A stretch of DNA of 64,000 nucleotides from Mycobacterium lepraemurium (GTDB lineage Bacteria > Actinomycetota > Actinomycetes > Mycobacteriales > Mycobacteriaceae): NCBI GenBank assembly GCA_002291465.1, contig CP021238.1:248001-312000 (forward strand), written 5' to 3'. Under the pieces are notes generated by a model that was not told the DNA's origin, searched no databases, and worked only from the letters and a program-made list of their open reading frames with translations. Shown here piece after piece: positions 8,601-17,293 of the stretch. The position numbers were made by a program, and so were the translations under genes. Each line of letters begins with the position of its first letter. Positions within the stretch are counted from its first letter, which is position 1.

Positions 8601-10521
8601 GGTGCACCGCCGACTCGCTGGCCGAGCGGGCCACCGGGATCGCCGACAGGATCCGCACCGCGTCGGCCAGGTCGGTGCCGGTGATGATGTCGGCGGTCCA
8701 GGCCGTCGCGGCGCGCGGATCATCAAGGGCCACACCGACATCCGCGATGGCCAGAGCGGCCAGGGTGTCGGTCGACGCGAAGTCGCGGTGCAGCGCGGTG
8801 ATCAGCAGCACCGGCCCCCGGTCGGCGCGCAGCTCGCGGACCACGTTCAGCAGCGGGGTGCCGGGCGGATGCGTGGCGCCGACGCTGGCGGTGAGGTCCT
8901 CGGTGCCGGCGACGTGGCGCAGCACCACCCGGGCGCCGGTGCGGTGCGCGGTCTGGAACAGCGGAATCGCGTACGGGTCTACCTCCCAGCCTACGTCGAC
9001 GCGGCCGACGCGGTCGCCGTCGACGATCAGGTCGGCGCTTTCCAGACCCTGCGCGGGCATGGCCGAAGGTCCTTGGGACGGCACCCATCTCAGCCGGGCG
9101 CCGGTCGCGGGCAACTCGTCGGGGTCGGGCTCGGGGGCCTCCTCGCCGTGCAGCAGCGCGTCGGCGACCTCGTAGACCCGGTCGTCGTCCCAACCGGGCG
9201 CCTCGCCGCGGACCCGCAGCACGGCGCGGTGGTCGCCGCGCAGCGCGGCGCCGTCGATGACCACCACCTTGACCCGGTCCAGGCGGCGCAGCGCGCCGGG
9301 GTCGAGCACCAGCCGCCCGGAGTTGGCCAGCCCGCGCCCCAGCACCGCGGCGAACGCCTGGCGACCCATGTGCGCGGCCCGCGGCACCCCGGCCTCGATG
9401 GCCGCCGCCGCGTCCTCGGTGCCTCCGCCGGCCACCAGCGCGCTTACCGCGGCGATCAACGAGCCGTTGGCCGCGGAGTCGACGTAGCTTTCCACCGGCC
9501 CCGCCATCGAGCCCTTCGCCTTGTCCATCGCGGCGTCGATGGTCCCGCCGACCACGACGTGCGACGCCTCACCGGCGGCTGCGGCCGCCCAGCTGTGCCG
9601 CGGCACCTCGGACTTGGCCGACGAGATGACCGGCACCACCGGGGCCTGCGGCCGGTCCGGCGAGGCCAGCTGCGGCTCGCGGTCCCGCCACACCCGGCGG
9701 TGTGCCGCCGCCTCGGAAATCTGCAGGGTGCGCTGGGTCAGGTCGAGCAGCGGGGTGCCGAACGACTGGGTGAGGCCGTGTGCGGCCGCCGTCGTCGCGG
9801 CCAGCGCGATGTCGGTGCCCACCCGGCCCAGCCGCGCCTCCAGGATGGACACCATGCGCGGTTGGTGGTTGATCAGCGCGGCCGCGGCCCGGGTGGTTTG
9901 CGGCGCGGCGGGCAGCCGGGTCACCCAGCCGGTGACCGCCGCACCCATGGCCACCAGATCCAGCGCCGCCGCGGTAAGCGGCACCAGGATCGCCAGCGGG
10001 TTGCCCGGGTCGGCGAACGGCGCCGACGGCGGGGCCGCCTCCGCCTTGGACCAGCTGATGTCCGCGGCGACGGAGGCCATGGTCGAGCGCACCTCGTCCA
10101 GCACGGCGGCTTCGTCGGCGTCCTCGGAGAGTTCGACCACCAGCCGGCCCAGCGAGCCCTCGACGTGCGCCTTGGCCACCCCCGGGATCCTGCGCACCGG
10201 CTCCTCGACGGCCGGCGCGTACTTGTGCCAGCGGGGGAAGGGCAGCAGCGGGTCCAGGTCCAGGTGCACGCGCCGCCCGCTGTGCCAGCGCACCGGCGGC
10301 ACGATCGCGGGCGCGCCGCCGGCCGAGCCGTCCAACCCGATGGCCCGGCCGGTGGTCTGCGCTATCGACTGGATCACCGGGCCGGTGAGCTTGGCCACCG
10401 GGCTAGCCAACGTCTGCAGGGCGCCGGCGGCTCCCGCCGCGGTGGATACGCCGGCCCGCACCACCTGTGCGGCCCCGCCAGCCACCCCAGCGATGACGCT
10501 GGAAACGCCGGGAATCTTCAC
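5620..10521 (-). CDS. ctpI: P-type cation-transporting ATPase CtpI
   Basis: An uninterrupted 1633-residue protein, the size of M. tuberculosis CtpI and far longer than ordinary P-type ATPases because of a long N-terminal extension. The pump core is in the C-terminal half: actuator LTGESLPVDK near residue 890, membrane motif VPEGLPLVATLS, phosphorylation site DKTGTLTE with the Asp near residue 1046, and hinge GDGANDAA near 1330, followed by the last membrane helices. It couples ATP hydrolysis to cation movement across the membrane; the ion is not established. The VPEGLPL helix resembles P2-type rather than heavy-metal P1B pumps. Start GTG 10519-10521. The last residues (Cys-rich PCAAPCRSGCAECSPRC) are read antisense over the fadD 3' end and may be a run-on past the ancestral stop. 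Confidence 0.93.
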   Translation of the reverse strand: MKIPGVSSVIAGVAGGAAQVVRAGVSTAAGAAGALQTLASPVAKLTGPVIQSIAQTTGRAIGLDGSAGGAPAIVPPVRWHSGRRVHLDLDPLLPFPRWHKYAPAVEEPVRRIPGVAKAHVEGSLGRLVVELSEDADEAAVLDEVRSTMASVAADISWSKAEAAPPSAPFADPGNPLAILVPLTAAALDLVAMGAAVTGWVTRLPAAPQTTRAAAALINHQPRMVSILEARLGRVGTDIALAATTAAAHGLTQSFGTPLLDLTQRTLQISEAAAHRRVWRDREPQLASPDRPQAPVVPVISSAKSEVPRHSWAAAAAGEASHVVVGGTIDAAMDKAKGSMAGPVESYVDSAANGSLIAAVSALVAGGGTEDAAAAIEAGVPRAAHMGRQAFAAVLGRGLANSGRLVLDPGALRRLDRVKVVVIDGAALRGDHRAVLRVRGEAPGWDDDRVYEVADALLHGEEAPEPDPDELPATGARLRWVPSQGPSAMPAQGLESADLIVDGDRVGRVDVGWEVDPYAIPLFQTAHRTGARVVLRHVAGTEDLTASVGATHPPGTPLLNVVRELRADRGPVLLITALHRDFASTDTLAALAIADVGVALDDPRAATAWTADIITGTDLADAVRILSAIPVARSASESAVHLAQGGTTLAGLLLVTGEQEKGVSFRRWLNPVNAAAATALVAGTFSATRVLRLPDPTPQPLTAWHALDPEIVYSRLAGGARPLAVETEPSWRRRLDDLSYSPALAPLRAPLQNVLRLASATRTELADPLTPILAVGAAASAIVGSNIDALLVAGVMTVNAITGGVQRLRAESAAAELFAEQDQMVRRVVVPAVATTRRRLEAARHATRTATVSAKSLRPGDVIDLAAPEVVPADARLLEAEDLEVDESLLTGESLPVDKQVEPVAVNDPDRASMLFEGSTIVAGHARAVVVATGVGTAAHRAISAVADVETAAGVQARLRELTSKVLPLTLAGGAAVSTLALLRRASLRQAVADGVAIAVAAVPEGLPLVATLSQLSAAQRLTARGALVRAPRTIEALGRVDTICFDKTGTLTENRLRVVCAVPDDVNPHDPFPELTAPQSAELVRAAARASARPQEGQGHAHATDEAILTAASSLNGQRDADWSMIAEVPFESSRGFAAAIGAVGNANGNPSDTPALILKGAPEVILPRCRFAEPEADQQRAEAVVRGLAEQGLRVLAVAQRGWKHDTDDDDTDADAVDAAAHNLELLGYVGLADTARASARPLIEALLDAGRDVVLITGDHPITARAIARQLGLPADARVVTGAELAGLDEDACAKLVADVQVFARVSPEQKVQIVAALQRCGRVTAMVGDGANDAAAIRMADVGIGVSGRGSSAARGAADIVLTDQDLSVLLDALVEGRSMWAGVRDAVTILVGGNVGEVLFTIIGTAFGAGRAPVGTRQLLLVNLLTDMFPALAVAVTSQYVEPDEAEYPSAADAEAARREHRRAVLTGPTPSLNAPLMRQIVTRGAVTAAGATAAWAIGRWTPGTERRTATMGLTALVTTQLAQTLLTRRHSPLVVATALGSAGVLVGIVQTPVLSQFFGCTPLGPVAWTGVLGSTAGAAAISALAPNWLAKQVAAFEARPAGCLTVPNRAVPCAAPCRSGCAECSPRC

Positions 10522-10954
10522 TCGTCACCCTTCAATTACGTCTCCGCGGTCAATGATCCTGACCTGTGCAGGAGCTGTCCACACGTGGGTCGGGAAGGTG
10601 AACCGTGCGACGACGCCCCTGGCGACGCAGGTCGGGCTTTCCCGGCAAGCAGCTTCTTGGAGAAAGCGATGAAAACCAATGAGGTGCAATCACGTCCTTG
10701 GACAGAGGTTACCGGGTTGACGACAACTCAAACGCGCCGAACGAAGCGGCCTCCGCGGCGGCGCCGAGCCGGCGGGCCGGGCGCTTCAGGCGCCATCCGG
10801 CGGCCGGGCAGCGGCCAAGGGGCGCAAGCTTTTTCGTCGGTTTGCGCACCGGGGAGAATTGCGCGTCGAAGTCTGGGGAAACAGAAATGCGCGGTAGCCG
10901 CCGACCGGCTACCGGCGCGCTATTCGGGTCGAAGGACCCGAATAGAATTGGCGG
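10522..10954. other. 433-base region upstream of ctpI without a recognisable gene
   Basis: No recognised gene lies here. On the + strand a GGAGAAA sequence precedes ATG 10669, which opens a 115-codon Arg/Pro-rich frame (to 11016); I recognise no family and do not call it a gene. Two hairpin-forming sequences lie at 10892-10914 and 10920-10945. The ctpI promoter should lie in the left part. In M. tuberculosis a small ORF and a PE_PGRS gene follow ctpI, so this may be degraded sequence. Confidence 0.5.
10892..10945. repeat. Two adjacent hairpins (9-bp and 11-bp arms)
   Basis: The first is CGGTAGCCG (10892-10900), five bases, CGGCTACCG (10906-10914). The second is CTATTCGGGTC (10920-10930), loop GAAG, GACCCGAATAG (10935-10945). 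Arms are perfect. Neither has a U-tract, so a classical terminator is not shown, though mycobacterial terminators often lack one. Confidence 0.6.
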
Positions 10955-11185
10955 CTACAAAACCCGGTGGTTCGCCCTTCCCACGTGATATCCGGTGGGG
11001 AAGGATTTCTCGATGACCTGCAGCTGATGGTCCACCCGGGACTCGAGTTCGAGCACCACGCAGTCATTGAGTGTCTTGGATTCCAGAACTATGTAGCGTT
11101 GGCCGCAATCCGTAATCGGATCACCAGAGTGCAAATTTTCGACGGGGACCAATTCCGGGTTTCCGTGTGCCTCCACCCACCACAC
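10955..11185 (-). CDS. Small hypothetical protein (76 aa)
   Basis: From GTG 11185 this encodes 76 residues starting VWWVEAHGNPELVPVENLHS and ending YHVGRANHRVL. The composition is balanced, with alternating hydrophobic strands (RYIVLES, DCVVLELES), unlike the Arg/Pro/Ala-rich shadow frames around it. I recognise no family; no signal peptide or membrane helix is visible. It could be the remnant of a longer gene. The opposite strand is also open over 10967-11215 but looks like its shadow. Confidence 0.4.
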   Translation of the reverse strand: MWWVEAHGNPELVPVENLHSGDPITDCGQRYIVLESKTLNDCVVLELESRVDHQLQVIEKSFPTGYHVGRANHRVL

Positions 11186-11219
11186 GTTAGGTCAATTCGG
11201 TGGGGGAGGGAATAGCGCG

Positions 11220-11600
11220 TCAGCGCCCCTGTTTGAAGAGCACGCTGATACGAGAGATCAGCCCGTCGCCGCCCCGCTCGAACCGGATGCACTCCGGCCA
11301 CCGCCGGGTGGCGCCGTCGATGTCGAACGCCTCGGTCAATTCGACGTAGCAGCGCCCGGCGTCCACGTGTGACACCCGCTGCACCTCGAGCCGGTGGCCG
11401 GGCAACTCGGTGAGGACCCTGCGCAGGTAGGCCAGGTATTCGGCCTTACCCTCGATGACGTCGCGGAACGGGCCCTCCCGGGTCAGCCCGTCACCGGCGA
11501 TGGCGCCGGCCAGGTCGTCCCAGTCGTGCGCGGCCAGGCACTGCAGGTAGCGCTCGACTACGCCGGTCCCGGCCGGATCGGGTGACTCCAGGGACCTCAC
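11220..11600 (-). CDS. SnoaL/NTF2-like fold protein
   Basis: A 126-residue protein from GTG 11600 (VRSLESPDPAGTGVVERYL) with the features of an NTF2/SnoaL-like domain: an N-terminal helix with VERYLQCLAAHDWDDLAGAI, the GPFRDVIEGKAEYLAYLRRV helix, and curved-sheet strands ending in GLISRISVLF. Such proteins are small cone-shaped enzymes (isomerases, hydrolases, cyclases) or binding proteins; no reaction can be assigned. The open frame upstream of 11600 is less protein-like, so the shorter start is used. The divergent SRPBCC gene starts 76 bases away at 11677, so promoters are probably shared. Confidence 0.7.
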   Translation of the reverse strand: MRSLESPDPAGTGVVERYLQCLAAHDWDDLAGAIAGDGLTREGPFRDVIEGKAEYLAYLRRVLTELPGHRLEVQRVSHVDAGRCYVELTEAFDIDGATRRWPECIRFERGGDGLISRISVLFKQGR

Positions 11601-11676
11601 AGTAGGCCAGCCGAATAGGAAAAATACTGCGGCAAAGCCGCGCGCGGGGCTGGCCGCGGCAGGAAGCAATGGAGCG

Positions 11677-12170
11677 ATGAGCCAACCGGCCGCACCGCCG
11701 ACGAGCTGGTGGGTGGTGGGCTCCGAGCACACGCTGAGCCAGCAGGTGCCGGCCCCGCCGGTGGCGGTCCGCGACTTCTACGTCGACCTGAACAACCTCA
11801 GCCTGGTCCACCGCTGATCGTCGCGGTCGAGACGCTCTTTCGCGGGCAGACCCCGGACGGCTACCTGCACCGCTACCGGGTGACGGACGGGATCCCGTTG
11901 GGGCCCTTGGCCTTACGCATCAACTATCGGGCCCAGCTGCTGGTGCGCGCGGACGGGGTGGTGCTGACCGAGGCCGACCAGTCGCCGGGGGTGCGCCTGC
12001 GCGGCACGGTCAGCTTCGCGCCGCCGGCCGCCGGCACCTGCATCACCGAACGGGTCCGGATCGCGGCGCCGCGACCGCTGGCCCCGATGACCGTCCGGCA
12101 AGCCGTCAAGGCACACACGGCGATGCTGGCCGGGATCCGGAGCCACTTCGCGAATCCGGTTGAGCGGTAG
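11677..12170 (+). pseudogene. SRPBCC/polyketide-cyclase-like protein, frameshifted
   Basis: ATG 11677 (spacer GGAAGCAATGGAGCG) starts SWWVVGSEHTLSQQVPAP, then VRDFYVDLNNLSLVH, before a TGA at 11815-11817. The remainder (PLIVAVETLF, YRAQLLVRADG, TCITERVRIAAPRPLA) continues in another frame to 12170. Restoring one C in the CACCCGCTG codons of VHPLIV joins the two, so a single-base deletion near 11810 is the lesion. SRPBCC domains form a helix-grip pocket for lipids or polyketides; the substrate is unknown. The gene reads away from the SnoaL-like gene and towards the alcohol dehydrogenase remnant. Confidence 0.7.
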
Positions 12171-12186
12171 CGCAAGATGGATTCGT

Positions 12187-12204
12187 GCCACGCCCCGGCG
12201 TGGC
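12187..12204. repeat. Near-perfect palindrome before the alcohol dehydrogenase start
   Basis: GCCACGCC and GGCGTGGC flank two C residues. It lies 17 bases after the SRPBCC stop and 34 bases before ATG 12238, so it could be a short terminator hairpin or an operator. GC-rich palindromes of this length occur by chance in such DNA. Confidence 0.35.
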
Positions 12205-12237
12205 CCGGGGGACGCCACCAGAGAGCAAGGAGCCGCA

Positions 12238-13157
12238 ATGAAGTGTCGTGCCGCCGTGATCCGCGGGGCCGGCCGGGCGACCACGTGGCGCTGTCGTTCA
12301 TCCCGGCGTGCGGCAGCTGCCGGTTCTGCGTGAACGGCCAGAGCTACATCTGCGACATCGGCGCCAGCCTGTTCGTGCGCGAGATGCCCACCGACGGGAC
12401 CTGCCGCCGCCATCACGGTGCGGAAAACCTGTTGGCCTACGGGCAACTCGGCACCTTCGCCGAGTACGCGGTGCTCTCGGAACGGTCCGTCATCAAGATC
12501 GACGAGGCGATTCCCTTCCACGCCGCCTCCCTGGTGTCGTGCGGGGTCAGCACCGGATGGGGCTCGGCGACGGTGTCGGCGGGCACCGAACCGGGCGACA
12601 CCGTGGTGGTGATCGGCGCCGGCGGTGTCGGGATGAACGCGCTGCAGGGCGCCCGCGCAGTGGGCGCGAAGTACGTCGTCACGGCCGATCCCGTTGAGGC
12701 CAAACGGGATTCGGCCAAGATCTTCGGTGCCACGCACACCTCCTCCTCCGCGCGGGACGCCATACCGCTGGTCAGGGAGATCACCGCCGGCCTGATGGCC
12801 GACCGGGTGGTGGTCTGTCCCGGCGTGGTGCACGTGGACGTGATCCCGTTGGCGCTGGCGCTGCTGCGCAAGGGCGGGGTCTGCGTGCTGACCGGCATCA
12901 TCCCGTTCACCGAGCCCCCGGTTCCGCTGGTGCTGCAGGCGATGACGCTGTCGGCCAAACAACTGCGGGGCGCCCTCTACGGCGGGATGAATCCGCGCAC
13001 CAGCGTGCCGATGCTGTTGTCCCTGTATCAGGCGGGCGATCTCAAACTCGACGAGTTGGTCACCCGCCACTACCGGCTCGACGAGATCAACGAAGCATTC
13101 GCCGACCTGCGCGAGGGCCGCAACATCCGCGGCGTCATCGACTTCGCCGGCCGATAG
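12238..13157 (+). pseudogene. Zinc-dependent alcohol dehydrogenase, N-terminal domain deleted
   Basis: ATG 12238, after AAGGAGCCGCA, starts MKCRAAVIRGAGR. The next recognisable segment is PGDHVALSFIPACGSC in another frame, so the catalytic-zinc half (Cys of the CHSD motif, GHEGAG) has been deleted, roughly 70-80 codons. Downstream the structural-zinc cysteine cluster CGSCRFCVNGQSYIC, the cofactor motif VIGAGGVGMNALQGA and the rest of the medium-chain dehydrogenase fold are intact to 13157. The family oxidises alcohols or reduces aldehydes with NAD(P)+. Convergent with the dehydrogenase remnant that ends at 13189. It was probably part of the decayed catabolic island. Confidence 0.8.
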
Positions 13158-13188
13158 CCGCTAACTCACGGCGCGATCCACTCCGAGG

Positions 13189-13892
13189 TCAGCGCGTACC
13201 CGACAGATACTTTGTCGAACTCCATCCGCCGTCGACGACGATCGTCTGGCCGTTGATGAAACTTCCGCCTGGCGAGCACAGGAATGCGACGGTGGCGGCG
13301 ATGTCGTCGACGCTGCCCAACCGTTGGTGCGGTGTCATTTCCGTGTTGATCCTGCGAAAGCGCGGGTCCTGCAACCGCTTTTCCACCATCGGGGTGACCG
13401 TCACCCCCGGCGCGACGGCATTGCAGCGGATGCCGGGGGCGCCGTACTGGCAGGAGATGTGGGTGGTCAGCGCGGTCAGCCCACCCTTGGCCGCGGAGTA
13501 GGCGCCGCCGCGCAGGCCGCCGACGACGGCGAACGTCGATGTCACGTTGATGATCGCCGACCCCGGCGGCAGGTGGGGCAGCGCCTCGCGCGCGAGCCGG
13601 AACGGCGCCCGCAGCATCAAATTCAGAAAGTAGTCCAGGGTCTCGTCGTCGGTTTCGTGCAGCGGGTTGGGGCTGCCCCCGCCGGCGTTGTTGATCAGGA
13701 AGTCGATGTGGCCCCACCGCTGCAGGGCGTGGTCCACGATGCGCCGCGGCGCGTCGTCGTCGGTCAGGCCAACCGCTTTGGGTCGCGGCCGGTGCCGAGC
13801 ACCGCCATGCCCATCCCGGCCAGCCTGGTCGCGCAGCCCAACCCGGTGCCGCTGCTTGCGCCCGTGACGATCGCGACCTGCATCTCAGCCAT
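13189..13892 (-). pseudogene. Short-chain dehydrogenase, internal deletion
   Basis: ATG 13890-13892 starts MAEMQVAIVTGASSGTGLG, the TGxxxGxG cofactor motif, and continues to KRLA before a TGA. In another frame the protein resumes with LTDDDAPRRIVDHAL, IDFLINNAGGG (NNAG), NVTSTFAVVGG and the catalytic YSAAK, ending at 13189. About 20 residues between the second strand and helix are missing, so a deletion with frame change lies near 13770. The start overlaps the stop of the upstream acyl-CoA ligase (ATGGCTGA), consistent with one operon. Substrate unknown. Confidence 0.8.
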
Positions 13893-15131
13893 CCTTACTC
13901 AGCGCCGCGCGGATCCGATGCTTGAGCGCCTTGCTGGCGTCGTCCTCCGGTGGCGGTAGCCCCGTAGCATCTGCGGGCCGCGCACGCAGATCTCGCCGTC
14001 ACCGGTGGGCGCCGCCGGGTGCGCGACGGACTTGATCTCGGCGATGCCGGGCCGGCCGTCGGTGTCGGCGGCGTAGTCGGCCTCCTGCGGCCGGGGGCCC
14101 CGACGGTGGCCACCGGCACCTCGGTGCAGCCGTACACCCGGGTGACGACCGCGCGGTCGAAATAGGCCGCGGCCTGGCGGATCAGCGACGGCGACACCGA
14201 GGCGCCGCCGCAGACGAACACCTTCAGGTCGGGCAGACGGGTGCCGGCGTTCTCGGCGGCCGAGAGCAGTTGCTGCAAAACGGTGTGGCCCCGGCCATGT
14301 GGGTACAGCGATGCGCGGTCATCAACGCCACCGCCCCCGCCGGATCCCACCGGCCCATCAGCACCGCCGTGGTGCCCAGCCGCAGCGGGCATTCAAACGC
14401 GTAGATCGAGCCGCCGATATGGGCGAGCGGCGACGGCACCAGGAACGCGTCGCCGGGATCGATCGCCCAGTGGTCACGAACCTGTAAGATCAGGGCGTAT
14501 ATCGAATTATGGGTGTGCAGAACACCTTTCGGACAGCCGGTGGTGCCGGAGGTATAGAGGATCATCCGCACCGCATCGGGATCCAGGGCCGGAAGGGCAC
14601 CGGGCGGTCCGCCCAGCATGGGGCGTACGGGGTGTGCCAACCGGTGCGACCCGTGTCGGGACCGCGCAGCACTACCACCTGCGGCGCCGCGCTCATCGCG
14701 GCCGTCACGCGGTCCAGCATCGCCGGGTAGTCGTGACCGCCGTACCGGTGCGGGACGAAAACCATTGCGGCGCGGGCATCCTCGAGAATGAAACGCAGGT
14801 CGTGGTCGCGCAGTGACGGCAGGATTGGGTTCACCACCATGCCGGCCAGTGTCGCGGCCAGGTAGATGACCGCGGCATCGTGCCAGTTCGGCAGCATGAA
14901 CGACACCACGCTGCCGGCCGGCATCCGGGCCAGCGGGGCGGCGGCCAGCTCGCCGGACTGGGCGTACAGGGTCGCGCAGTTCAGCCGAACCTCGTTGTCC
15001 ACCACCGCTATCCGTTCCGGCGTACGTTGCGCGGCGGCGCGCGCCGCGCCGGCCAGTGTGCTGCGCACCCACCAGCCGCGCCGGTAGGCCAGCGATGTTC
15101 GCGCGGTGTCCGGGGCGGCGCGGGCGGTCAT
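13879..15131 (-). pseudogene. Acyl-CoA ligase (FadD-like), several frameshifts and C-terminal loss
   Basis: ATG 15131 opens an adenylate-forming ligase. The N-terminus includes PERIAVVDNEVRLNCATL. A one-base loss near 14620 shifts into the frame with MILYTSGTTGCPKGVLHTHN, PSPLAHIGGSIYA. Loss of a T in a T-run near 14278 shifts into SAAENAGTRLPDLKVFVCGG and VYGCTEVPVATVGAP. Further changes near 14095 and 13955 leave ADTDGRPGIAEIKS and GEICVRGPQMLRGY, after which the C-terminal lid domain (RTGDLG, GKxxK lysine) is missing. The remnant ends in SKALKHRIRAALSKDG, overlapping the SDR start. It starts one base from the GntR stop, so GntR, ligase and SDR were one transcript. Confidence 0.8.
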
Positions 15132-15132
15132 C

Positions 15133-15882
15133 TCAACCGGCCTGACCGGTCACGCGGCGCATCGTCATCGCGTACCGGAAGTTCGGGGACAGGTGGGTGT
15201 TGATCGTCACCTGGGCCACCTTGCCGTCGGAGGTGGTGTAGGTGCGCCGCATCTGCGGCGCGGCCGTCCCCGCCTCGGCGCCCAGACCGTCGGCGAGTTC
15301 CGGCAACAGCAGCACCGCGGCGATCTCTTGGTGCAACTGGGCGACGCTGACACCGAACAGGTCCTCGATCAACGGAAAGATCGGGCCGGCATGCCGTTGC
15401 AGCAGCCGGCCGACCGCGGCGAAGCTGCGGTTGATGTAGTACTCGGTGCGGCAGATCGGCACCGGGGCGCCGTCGGCCTGCCGGTAGCCGCGCACCGACA
15501 GCCACTGGGTGCCGGGCTCGAGCCCGGTCCGGGCGGCCAGCTCGTCGTCGATCGTCACCATCGCGTTGGATTCGATGGTCAGCTGCGCGCCGGCCGCGAA
15601 CGCGAGCAGGTCGTCGATCGACATCGCGTCCTGGGCATAGGAACTCGATGCCGGGCGGGGAGCCACCCGGGTGCCCGCCCGCGGCCGGGACGCGACCAGG
15701 TTGTCCTCGCGCAGCCGGCGCAGGGCTTCGCGGATGGTGTAGCGGCTCACCGCGAAGCGTTCGCACAGTTGGTGTCCGGTCGGCAACTGCGACCCCACCG
15801 GATAGACCCCGTCGACGATCTCCTTGCGCAGCGCTCGCGCGATCTGCAGATAGCGGTGGTCGCCGGAGATGGTCTGCGGCAT
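15133..15882 (-). CDS. GntR-family (HutC/UTRA) transcriptional regulator
   Basis: A 249-residue intact regulator from ATG 15882. The N-terminal winged helix reads YLQIARALRKEIVDGVYPVG, then LPTGHQLCERFAVSRYTIREALRRL, the typical GntR helix-turn-helix. The rest (LSVRGYRQADGAPVPICRTEYYI, FPLIEDLFGV) is a UTRA ligand-binding domain, which senses a small molecule and releases DNA. Its start overlaps the SMP-30 stop (TGATG) and its stop is next to the ligase start, so it is embedded in a catabolic operon whose other members are all broken. It is likely a repressor of that operon; the effector is unknown. It is the only intact gene of the 11.7-24.3 kb island. Confidence 0.88.
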   Translation of the reverse strand: MPQTISGDHRYLQIARALRKEIVDGVYPVGSQLPTGHQLCERFAVSRYTIREALRRLREDNLVASRPRAGTRVAPRPASSSYAQDAMSIDDLLAFAAGAQLTIESNAMVTIDDELAARTGLEPGTQWLSVRGYRQADGAPVPICRTEYYINRSFAAVGRLLQRHAGPIFPLIEDLFGVSVAQLHQEIAAVLLLPELADGLGAEAGTAAPQMRRTYTTSDGKVAQVTINTHLSPNFRYAMTMRRVTGQAG

Positions 15883-16797
15883 CAGTGGCCGTCCCGGGTC
15901 GGCCGCAGCGCCAGCACGCTGCCCTCGCCGTCGGCCGAGACGTACAGCGTCCCGTCGTCGTCGGCGGTGATCCCGGCGAACGGGCCCTGCGGACCGGAGA
16001 GCGGCGGCATGCCCTTGAGCGGCTTGGGGTTCACCCCCGGCGGGGGACCGACCGGCAGGCCGGACGCGATGGTTCGCCGCGTCTTGTCGGCCGGATCGAA
16101 CGTGATCAGCTCCTTGGCGCCGGCGTCGACCGCGTAGAGCACACCGTCGTGCAGCAGAATGCCTTGCGGGCGTTGCAGATCGGCGATCACGGTGTCGACC
16201 CTCGAGCCGCCCACCCGGACCACCCGCCCGGCTCCGGCCTCGGCCACCAGAGCCGCCCCGTCGGTGCCGATCGCGACACCGACCGGCTCGTGCAGCCCGG
16301 CCGCCAGCACCTCGACGGCACCCGAGCGCTGCAGCGACAGCACCCGGCCGGTGCCCAGCTCGGCGACCACCACGCCGGCCGGCCCCGGGGCGATGCCGTA
16401 GAGCTGGTCGGAACCGCCTGCCAGCACCTCGCTTTCGCTGGCCTGGGGCCGGTAGCGGCTGATCTGCCCGCCGGACGTGGTGACGACGAACTCGCCCGGT
16501 CCGCTCGCCGCGACACCGCGCAGGAACCCGGGATAGCCGGGGATGAACAGCATCCCCACGGTGTGCAGGGCGCCGTCGGGCAGTGCGCGTAGAAGTAGGT
16601 GCCCTCGGCGACGTAGAGCCGCCCGTCGTGGCCGACCGCGAGGTCCAGCGGCCAGTTGAGTCCACCGGGCAGTACGGATCGCGTTGTGCCGCCCGGTGAT
16701 ATCTCGGTGATCTCGCCGGTGAAGTTGGAGACGAACAGCCGGTCGCCGACGAAGGTGCAGTTGTCCAGGCCGGGGTTCAGCTGGGCGAGCACCCGCT
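15882..16797 (-). pseudogene. SMP-30/gluconolactonase-like beta-propeller, 5' truncated and frameshifted
   Basis: The remnant begins at about 16797 with LNPGLDNCTFVGDRLFVSNF, DGRLYVAEGTYFYA, then changes frame near 16585 to LPDGALHTVGMLFIPGYPGF and continues through repeated beta-propeller blades (GVAIGTDGAALVAEAG, GTLYVSADGEG) to 15882. The N-terminus is missing: on the + strand the sequence switches abruptly to the C-terminal half of an oxygenase that would have been divergently transcribed. SMP-30-like proteins hydrolyse lactones using a bound metal. It heads the operon with the GntR regulator, ligase and SDR. Confidence 0.75.
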
Positions 16798-17284
16798 GCC
16801 GACAAGGTCCTCGAGCACTGGCTGGCGTCGGCCCGCCGCGACGACGAGGCGCGCGGCGTGATCTGGCCGACCATCCCGCCCGACATCCTCGGGCAGGCCG
16901 GCACCGCGTGGCAGATCTTCCCCAACTTCCAGATCGGGCAGGGCCTGACCAGCGCGCTGTGCTACGGCGCGCGGCCACACCCCAGCTACAACCCCGACAA
17001 GTGCATCTTCGAGGTGTCGGTGTTCGAGCTGTACCCCAAAGGGGAAGAGCCCCACACGGAATGGGAATACACCCCGGTCGGTGCCCCGCGATAGCGTTCC
17101 GTGCTGCCGCAGGATTTCTCCAACATGGCCGCCGTGCAGCAGGGTATGAAGCCACTCGGATTCCTGGGCACCAAGCCCAACCCCTACCGGGAGCGCAGCA
17201 CGGTCAACCTGCACTACCAATTGTCGAGGTACATGGGTACCGGTGCGCCCCGGGAACTCTCAGACAAGGAGCACCCACTGGCAT
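16797..17284 (+). pseudogene. Ring-hydroxylating oxygenase alpha subunit, C-terminal fragment with in-frame stop
   Basis: From about 16797 the frame reads LEHWLASARRDDEARGVIWP, then FPNFQIGQGLTSALCYGARP and FEVSVFELYPKGEEP, which fits the catalytic domain of a Rieske non-haem iron oxygenase alpha subunit. A TAG at 17092-17094 interrupts it; the same frame continues RSVLPQDFSNMAAVQQGMK and RSTVNLHYQLSRYMG to 17284. A Trp codon (TGG) with one G-to-A change would explain the TAG. The Rieske [2Fe-2S] domain and iron-ligand histidines upstream are absent, deleted together with the start of the SMP-30 gene. Such enzymes dihydroxylate aromatic or related rings. The Baeyer-Villiger-type gene follows. 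Confidence 0.7.
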
Positions 17285-17293
17285 GACCCCGAC

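Noticed and set aside
7705..11016. A 1103-codon open frame on the + strand opposite ctpI
   Set aside because: It is a Gly/Arg/Gln-rich shadow of ctpI; the minus-strand frame has complete P-type ATPase motifs.
10669..11016. 115-codon Arg/Pro-rich frame with a fair ribosome site upstream of ctpI
   Set aside because: No recognisable family, biased composition and overlap with a more protein-like antisense ORF; kept only as a note.
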